Shown: positions 59,971-64,000 of the stretch, piece after piece
How positions within the stretch are numbered: position 1 is the first letter of the stretch
Layout: each line of letters begins with the position of its first letter
DNA from: Lysobacter sp. FW306-1B-D06B
GTDB taxonomy: Bacteria; Pseudomonadota; Gammaproteobacteria; Xanthomonadales; Xanthomonadaceae
DNA length: 64,000 nucleotides
Direction: 5' to 3'
Assembly: GCF_038446665.1 (NCBI RefSeq)
Contig: NZ_CP151802.1
Span: forward strand, 2,542,001-2,606,000
Program-made: the position numbers and the translations under genes
Notes under the pieces: generated by a model
What the model was told of the DNA's origin: nothing
Database searches by the model: none
The model's input: the letters and a program-made list of their open reading frames with translations, nothing else

Positions 59971-60456
59971 TTACAGGTGCTTGAGCTCTTCCAGCACGTG
60001 TTCGGCCGAGGACACGCGGAACTCGCCGGGCGCTTCGATGTTGAGCAGCTTGACCACGCCATCGTCGGCGTACAGCGCGAAGCGGCGCGCGCGACGACCC
60101 ATGCCGTAGGCGCTGGCGTCCAGTTCCAGGCCGAGTGCGCGGGTGAAATCGCCGTTGCCGTCGGCGAGCATCATCAGCCCGTCGGGCACGTTCTGGCTTT
60201 CGCCCCACGCCTGCATCACGAAGGGATCGTTGACCGCCATGCAGGCGACCTCGATGCCCCGGCTGCGGAACTCGTCGAAGTGCTGCACGAAGCCGGGCAG
60301 GTGCTTTTCCGAGCACGTCGGGGTGAACGCACCCGGCACTGCGAACAGCACCATCCGGCGTCCGTCGAACAGCGCGTTGGTGTCGATGGTTTCGACACCC
60401 TCGCGGATGCGCTGCAGCGGGACTTCAGGGATGCGTTCGCCGATCTGGATGGTCAT
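59971..60456 (-). CDS. Peroxiredoxin of the Prx5 type
   Basis: 161 residues. The peroxidatic cysteine is C48 in 'VPGAFTPTCSEKHLPGF', the Prx5-type motif. 'IEVACMAVNDPFVMQAWGES' and 'RARRFALYADDGVVKLLNIE' also match. It reduces peroxides with a thiol donor (glutathione/glutaredoxin or thioredoxin), and no fused glutaredoxin domain is present. The ATG at 60456 has AGGAA upstream. The longer frame to 60528 adds non-conserved residues. It is convergent with pbpC, with 22 bases between stops. Confidence 0.92.
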   Translation of the reverse strand: MTIQIGERIPEVPLQRIREGVETIDTNALFDGRRMVLFAVPGAFTPTCSEKHLPGFVQHFDEFRSRGIEVACMAVNDPFVMQAWGESQNVPDGLMMLADGNGDFTRALGLELDASAYGMGRRARRFALYADDGVVKLLNIEAPGEFRVSSAEHVLEELKHL

Positions 60457-60688
60457 GTCCGTTCCTGTGGGGTGAGTGTCGAAGCCTTCACGGATTCTAG
60501 ACGGCGCGGGGGAAGCTGGCGTCAACACGCTTGAAAGCGCTGCCTGGCGCGCCTACTTTCCGATCATCACTACGCGCTCGGGCAGGCGCGCGAAGGTTCC
60601 TCGCGAAGACTGCCGCCTCGCCGCGAGTGCGTTAACCTCCCGGCCTGTGCGGCACTGCCGCCGGCCAGCCTTTCGGGACGGACCATAC

Positions 60689-61588
60689 ATGCAGTTCAAG
60701 GATTACTACGAAACTTTGGGCGTGGAGCCCGGCGCCGGCGATGCCGAAATCAAGACGGCGTACCGCCGGCTCGCCCGCAAGTACCACCCGGACGTCAGCA
60801 AGGAGCCGGGTGCGGAAGAGAAGTTCAAGGCCGTCAATGAAGCCTACGAAGCGCTGCGCGATCCGCCCAAGCGTGCCGCCTACGATCAACTGCGCGCGCG
60901 CGGCTACCGCCCCGGCGACGAAGTGCAGCCGCCGCCGGGCGGTTTCGGCGGCAACGGTCACGGCGGTGTGGACTTCGAAGAGATCTTCGCCGGCGGCGGT
61001 GCCGGTGGCGGCTTCAGCGACTTCTTCGAAAGCCTGTTCGGTCGCGGCGGCTTCGGCCAGCGCGGGCCGGGGCCGCAGCCGCGCGGCGACACGCGCGCCA
61101 AGCTCGCCATCTCGCTGGAGACCGTTTACGAAGGCGGCAGCGTGCGCATTTCGGTCAACAACAAGACCCTCGACGTGCGCGTGCCCAAGGGCATCCGACC
61201 GGGGCAGGTGATCCGCCTGGCCGGGCAGGGCGCGCATGGCGATCTGCTGCTGGAGATCGAGTACGCCGCGCACCCGCAGTTCGAAGTGGACGGGCGCAAC
61301 GTCATCCACGTGCTGCCGATCGCACCGTGGGAAGCGGCGCTGGGGGCCATGGTGAGCGTGCCGACGCTGGGCGGCGCGGTGGAGTTGAAGATCCCGCCCA
61401 ATTCCGAGTCCGGTCGGAAGCTGCGCCTGCGCGGTCGCGGATTGCCCAACGACCCCACCGGCAAGCAGCCGCCGGGCGATCAGCTCGTCGAGCTGGAAGT
61501 GCTCGCGCCCCGCATCCACAACGAGGACCAGCGCGAGGCCTACGAGCGCATGCGCGAGGCGTTCGGCGACGACTGGCGTCGCGTCTGA
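60689..61588 (+). CDS. cbpA: DnaJ-like co-chaperone, CbpA type
   Basis: 299 residues. An N-terminal J-domain with the HPD motif ('RLARKYHPDVSKE', about residues 33-35) is followed by a Gly/Phe-rich region ('GGNGHGGVDFEEIFAGGGAGGGFSDFFESLFG') and two substrate-binding beta domains ('RGDTRAKLAISLETVYEGGSVRI', 'GRGLPN'). There is no cysteine zinc finger, which separates CbpA from DnaJ. It stimulates DnaK ATPase under stress. The ATG at 60689 starts at 'MQFKDYYETLGVEP'. A terminator follows. Confidence 0.9.
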   Translation: MQFKDYYETLGVEPGAGDAEIKTAYRRLARKYHPDVSKEPGAEEKFKAVNEAYEALRDPPKRAAYDQLRARGYRPGDEVQPPPGGFGGNGHGGVDFEEIFAGGGAGGGFSDFFESLFGRGGFGQRGPGPQPRGDTRAKLAISLETVYEGGSVRISVNNKTLDVRVPKGIRPGQVIRLAGQGAHGDLLLEIEYAAHPQFEVDGRNVIHVLPIAPWEAALGAMVSVPTLGGAVELKIPPNSESGRKLRLRGRGLPNDPTGKQPPGDQLVELEVLAPRIHNEDQREAYERMREAFGDDWRRV

Positions 61589-61605
61589 GGCGCTGAAAGC
61601 GAAGA

Positions 61606-61624
61606 GGCGCCCTGAGGGCGCCCC
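61606..61624. terminator. Hairpin terminator between cbpA and the convergent membrane-protein gene
   Basis: A GGCGCCC stem (61606-61612), TGA loop and GGGCGCC stem (61616-61622), then CCTT. It lies 17 bases after the cbpA stop and 26 bases from the convergent stop. T-run short, so strength uncertain. Confidence 0.6.
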
Positions 61625-61649
61625 TTGGTACGCAGCGGCGAGAAGCCGC

Positions 61650-62090
61650 TCAGGCCTTGCTGGAGCGAAGTCGCAGGACCAGCAGGACGATGCCCGCCAG
61701 CGCCGCGATTGCCGCGATCACGAACATGCCCATCGAGGCATTGGTTTCGCCTGCCTGGCGGACCACCGAGGTTTTTTCGGGCAGGTAGACGATCGGGAGC
61801 TCGACGAACTCATCGTCGTCGCGCGCACGCTTGCCGGTGTCGGTGTCGACCCGGAGCTTCGCCTTGACGTTCTGGCCCGCCTCGGTGTCGAAGGTAATGG
61901 TCAGATCGAAGTTGCGGTCCATGCCGCGCTTCGTCTTCCATTCGACTTCTTCGATCTGCGCGATCGCCTGCTTGCCGTGATCGGCCAGGCGGGTCATTTC
62001 GGAGTGTTCCGTGTAGCCCATGAAGCCGACGATCGCGGCCACGGCGAAGGCGAGCAGGACAGCAGGCCAGGACAGGATTTTCTGAAGCAT
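61650..62090 (-). CDS. Small membrane protein with two spans (DUF3592-like)
   Basis: 146 residues. An N-terminal membrane helix ('WPAVLLAFAVAAIVGFMGY'), a soluble central part with beta strands ('AIAQIEEVEWKTKRGMDRNFDLTITFDTEAGQNVKAKLRVD'), and a C-terminal helix ('MFVIAAIAALAGIVLLVLRL') ending in basic residues. The topology and the central segment resemble DUF3592 proteins of unknown function. The start is unsure: the ATG at 62090 has no Shine-Dalgarno site, and an upstream start to 62204 would add a polar leader. No functional context. Confidence 0.6.
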   Translation of the reverse strand: MLQKILSWPAVLLAFAVAAIVGFMGYTEHSEMTRLADHGKQAIAQIEEVEWKTKRGMDRNFDLTITFDTEAGQNVKAKLRVDTDTGKRARDDDEFVELPIVYLPEKTSVVRQAGETNASMGMFVIAAIAALAGIVLLVLRLRSSKA

Positions 62091-62271
62091 TGGGAGGGGC
62101 ACTGGTGTGAGAGCCAGTGATTCTCTCGGCCGCACCCGAGGCATTCCATAGGACTCGTCGGAATTGCGCATGCCAGCGCCGGCATTCGACTGGCGTCCGA
62201 CCATCCCTGGGGTGGGCCGCTTTCAGAGTTTTCTGATGGATCGCAGAGGAAGGCTCTGATGCCATTCCCCC

Positions 62272-62394
62272 ATGCGACCTCAACTGCCATCAGGCGCGCG
62301 CTGGATGCGCAACGCCATCTGCTTCCTCTGGGGCGTGAGCGGGATCACCGCCGTGGCGATCCTGGTCGAAGCGATCGACCGGCTGTTCTTCTGA
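62272..62394 (+). CDS. Possible 40-residue single-span membrane protein
   Basis: A short frame encoding a basic N-terminus ('MRPQLPSGARWMRNAICFLW') and a hydrophobic helix with an acidic break ('GVSGITAVAILVEAIDRLFF'), ending just before the convergent response-regulator gene. It has the look of a small membrane protein, but the Shine-Dalgarno (GAGGAAGG near 62245) is better placed for an overlapping ATG at 62259 in another frame. Not supported by any family I know. Confidence 0.3.
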   Translation: MRPQLPSGARWMRNAICFLWGVSGITAVAILVEAIDRLFF

Positions 62395-62403
62395 CCGCGC
62401 GAC

Positions 62404-62769
62404 TCAGGGCTTGATGACCTGGCCGATCACGTCGGACAGGTCGCCCTCGCTGAAGGGCTTGGTGAGGTAGGCCTTGGCGCCCTGGCGCATGCCCCAGACG
62501 CGGTCGGTGTCCTGGTCCTTGGTGGTGACCAGCACGACCGGGATGTGCGAGGTGGTCGGGTCGCGCGTGATCGAACGCGTGGCCTGGAAGCCGTTGAGGT
62601 TCGGCATCACCACGTCCATCAGGATCATGTCGGGAAGTTCGCGCTTGGCCGCTTCCACGCCCGCGGCGCCGTCCTCGGCGGTGAGCGCTTCATGGCCGAG
62701 TTTCTCGACGATGCGCCGGATGCCCATGAGCTGCGACGGCGAGTCGTCGACGATGAGAATACGCGCCAT
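62404..62769 (-). CDS. Single-domain response regulator, PilH-like
   Basis: 121 residues, a bare receiver domain. The acidic pair is in 'ILIVDDSPSQ', the phosphorylated aspartate is D52 ('ILMDVVMPNLNGF'), the Thr is in 'VVLVTTKDQ' and the Lys in 'AYLTKPFSEGDL'. It closely follows the PilH pattern of the Pil-Chp system that controls type IV pilus twitching. No output domain. It is alone here, away from pilG or chpA genes, unlike the usual cluster. The ATG at 62769 is canonical ('MARILIVDDS'). Confidence 0.8.
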   Translation of the reverse strand: MARILIVDDSPSQLMGIRRIVEKLGHEALTAEDGAAGVEAAKRELPDMILMDVVMPNLNGFQATRSITRDPTTSHIPVVLVTTKDQDTDRVWGMRQGAKAYLTKPFSEGDLSDVIGQVIKP

Positions 62770-62859
62770 ATGTTTCCCCCTGAACGTGTGGGGATTGTAG
62801 CCAGCGTCAGGGTTCCCGCAACAGCGGGCAGCGCGGTTTCCGCGCCTCCATTCCGTGCG

Positions 62860-63855
62860 TCAGATCACGACCAGCGTACGTCCCAGCGAACCGCCGGCCA
62901 GCATGGCGGAGAAGACGTCCGGCAATTGCGCCAGCCCGACCTCGCGCGTGCAGATGCGATCGAGGTGGCGCGGCTTCCAGTCGTCGGCCAGGTGCTGCCA
63001 GACGGCTTCACGGATGTCGCGTGCGGTGCCGGCCGAGGCCACGCCCAGCAGCGACACGCCGCGGATGATGAAGGGCATGACCGTGGTCCCCAGGTCCGCC
63101 GCGGCGGCGAGGCCGGCGCTGGCGACGTTGCCGTAGGGCGTGGTCTGCGCGAGCAGGCTGGCGAGCATCGGCCCGCCGACGTTGTCCAGACCGCCGCCGA
63201 AGCGCGCCGATTCCATCGGCCGCGTGGTGGCCAACGCGTCGCGTCCGAGCACCTGCGAGGCGCCGATCTGCTTGAGGTAGTCGACCTGTTCGGCCTTGCC
63301 GCTGATGGCATGCACCTCGAAACCGGCGCGGCTGAAGATGTCCACCGCGAGCGAACCCACGCCGCCGGTCGCGCCGGTCACGGCCAGCGGGCCGAGCTCG
63401 GGCGTCTGGCGGTTCTCGCGCATGCGCAGCAGCGCCAGCGCGGCGGTGAAGCCGGCGGTGCCGAGGATCATGCTTTCGCGCAGGCTCAGCCCCTTGGGCA
63501 ACGGGATCACCCACTTCGACTCCAGGCGCGCGTACTGGCCGTAGCCGCCGTCGCGGATTTCGCTCAGGCCGCACCCGGTGACCAGCACTTCGTCGCCTTC
63601 CTTGAAAGCGGCATCGGTGGAGGCGACGACATGGCCGGCCACGTCGATGCCACCCACCAGCGGAAAGCGCCGCAGGATCTTGCCTTCGCCGGTGCCGGCC
63701 AGCGCGTCCTTGAAGTTGACCGACGAGTAGGTGGCTTTGATCACCACTTCGCCCGGCGCGAGGTCGTCGAGCGTTACCTGCTCGACGCCGCTGCGGTAGC
63801 CGCTGGCGTCGTTGTGGATGCGGAAGACGTCGAACGTGGCAGGGACGGTGGACAT
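62860..63855 (-). CDS. Acrylyl-CoA reductase-type medium-chain oxidoreductase (AcuI/YhdH family)
   Basis: 331 residues. A GroES-like N-terminal domain ('TYSSVNFKDALAGTGEGKILRRFPLVGGIDVAGHVVAS') and a Rossmann domain with the nucleotide-binding 'VTGATGGVGSLAVDIFSRAGFEVHAISG' motif. The 'GSLGRTLVVI' C-terminus and the absence of zinc ligands match AcuI/YhdH. Characterised members reduce acrylyl-CoA with NADPH, giving detoxification. It is monocistronic as seen, and the adjacent genes give no pathway hint. Confidence 0.87.
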   Translation of the reverse strand: MSTVPATFDVFRIHNDASGYRSGVEQVTLDDLAPGEVVIKATYSSVNFKDALAGTGEGKILRRFPLVGGIDVAGHVVASTDAAFKEGDEVLVTGCGLSEIRDGGYGQYARLESKWVIPLPKGLSLRESMILGTAGFTAALALLRMRENRQTPELGPLAVTGATGGVGSLAVDIFSRAGFEVHAISGKAEQVDYLKQIGASQVLGRDALATTRPMESARFGGGLDNVGGPMLASLLAQTTPYGNVASAGLAAAADLGTTVMPFIIRGVSLLGVASAGTARDIREAVWQHLADDWKPRHLDRICTREVGLAQLPDVFSAMLAGGSLGRTLVVI

Positions 63856-63883
63856 AGGGCCTCGCTGGGGGCGGCGATTCGTG

Positions 63884-64000
63884 TCAGCCGATGATATCCG
63901 GGAAGAGGTCGCGCCATTGGGGGTTGGTGGATTCGATGAGGCGGAGCTTCCAGCTTCGGCGCCACTCCTTGATCGTTTTCTCGCGGGAGATTGCGGCGTA
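63884..64000 (-). CDS. GIY-YIG nuclease family protein, C-terminal fragment cut by window edge
   Basis: Only the last 38 codons and the stop are inside the window. The residues 'SREKTIKEWRRSWKLRLIES' and 'NPQWRDLFPDIIG' match the end of short GIY-YIG (UPF0213/YhbQ-like) proteins. The catalytic GIY and YIG strands would lie beyond 64000. Partial because the window ends, not because the gene is broken. Confidence 0.75.
   Translation of the reverse strand, partial: YAAISREKTIKEWRRSWKLRLIESTNPQWRDLFPDIIG

Noticed and set aside
62259..62414. 51-residue frame with a good Shine-Dalgarno site
   Set aside because: Its product is Arg/His-rich with no hydrophobic or conserved segment. The overlapping 62272 frame looks more protein-like, though it too is weak.

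Overview
This window is high-GC DNA from a gammaproteobacterium, most likely a Lysobacter-type Xanthomonadaceae. The evidence is the gene content and order (rluB-scpB-scpA; smc-zipA-ligA-epmA; yciI-bolA), the heavy use of TonB-dependent uptake, and dispersed palindromic repeats of the kind common in that family. I saw no rRNA, tRNA, CRISPR array, transposase or prophage gene. The assignment comes from reading the sequence and was not tested by a database search.

Layout. 1-3000: a YbaK-type deacylase and a large AsmA-like envelope protein. 3111-8782 (minus): a six-gene chaperone-usher operon of the archaic, Csu-like type (three spore-coat-U pilins, chaperone, usher, two-domain tip protein). 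The usher and tip genes each carry an apparent one-base frameshift. 9048-12877 (minus): rluB, scpB and scpA. 13236-13825: yciI-like and bolA-like genes.

13992-26059 (plus): a glycan-use locus with a LacI-type regulator, an Oar-like TonB-dependent receptor, a GH144-like lipoprotein (a family that includes endo-beta-1,2-glucanases), an ABC sugar importer (binding lipoprotein and two permeases, no ATPase), and a 1073-residue exported multidomain hydrolase. 26418-31966: an RND efflux pair with a divergent AraC-type regulator. 32148-37410: a membrane protein, then 6-phosphogluconolactonase, glucokinase and a GH1 beta-glucosidase (minus), and divergently an ABC sugar-importer ATPase. The regulator, the TonB receptor and the GH1/ATPase intergenic region share a 14-bp LacI-type operator, so the two distant blocks look like one regulon. 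The inferred route is outer-membrane capture, periplasmic cutting, ABC import with the distant ATPase, beta-glucosidase, glucokinase, then entry to the 6-phosphogluconate route.

37589-48373: smc, zipA, ligA, epmA, two paralogous secreted DUF3011 repeat proteins and mtnA. 48783-51443: gyrA. 51528-59948: a MOSC protein (minus), then an alpha-2-macroglobulin lipoprotein and penicillin-binding protein 1C. 59971-64000: a peroxiredoxin, a DnaJ-like CbpA protein, a small membrane protein, a PilH-like response regulator, an AcuI/YhdH-type reductase and the C-terminal end of a GIY-YIG protein cut by the window edge.
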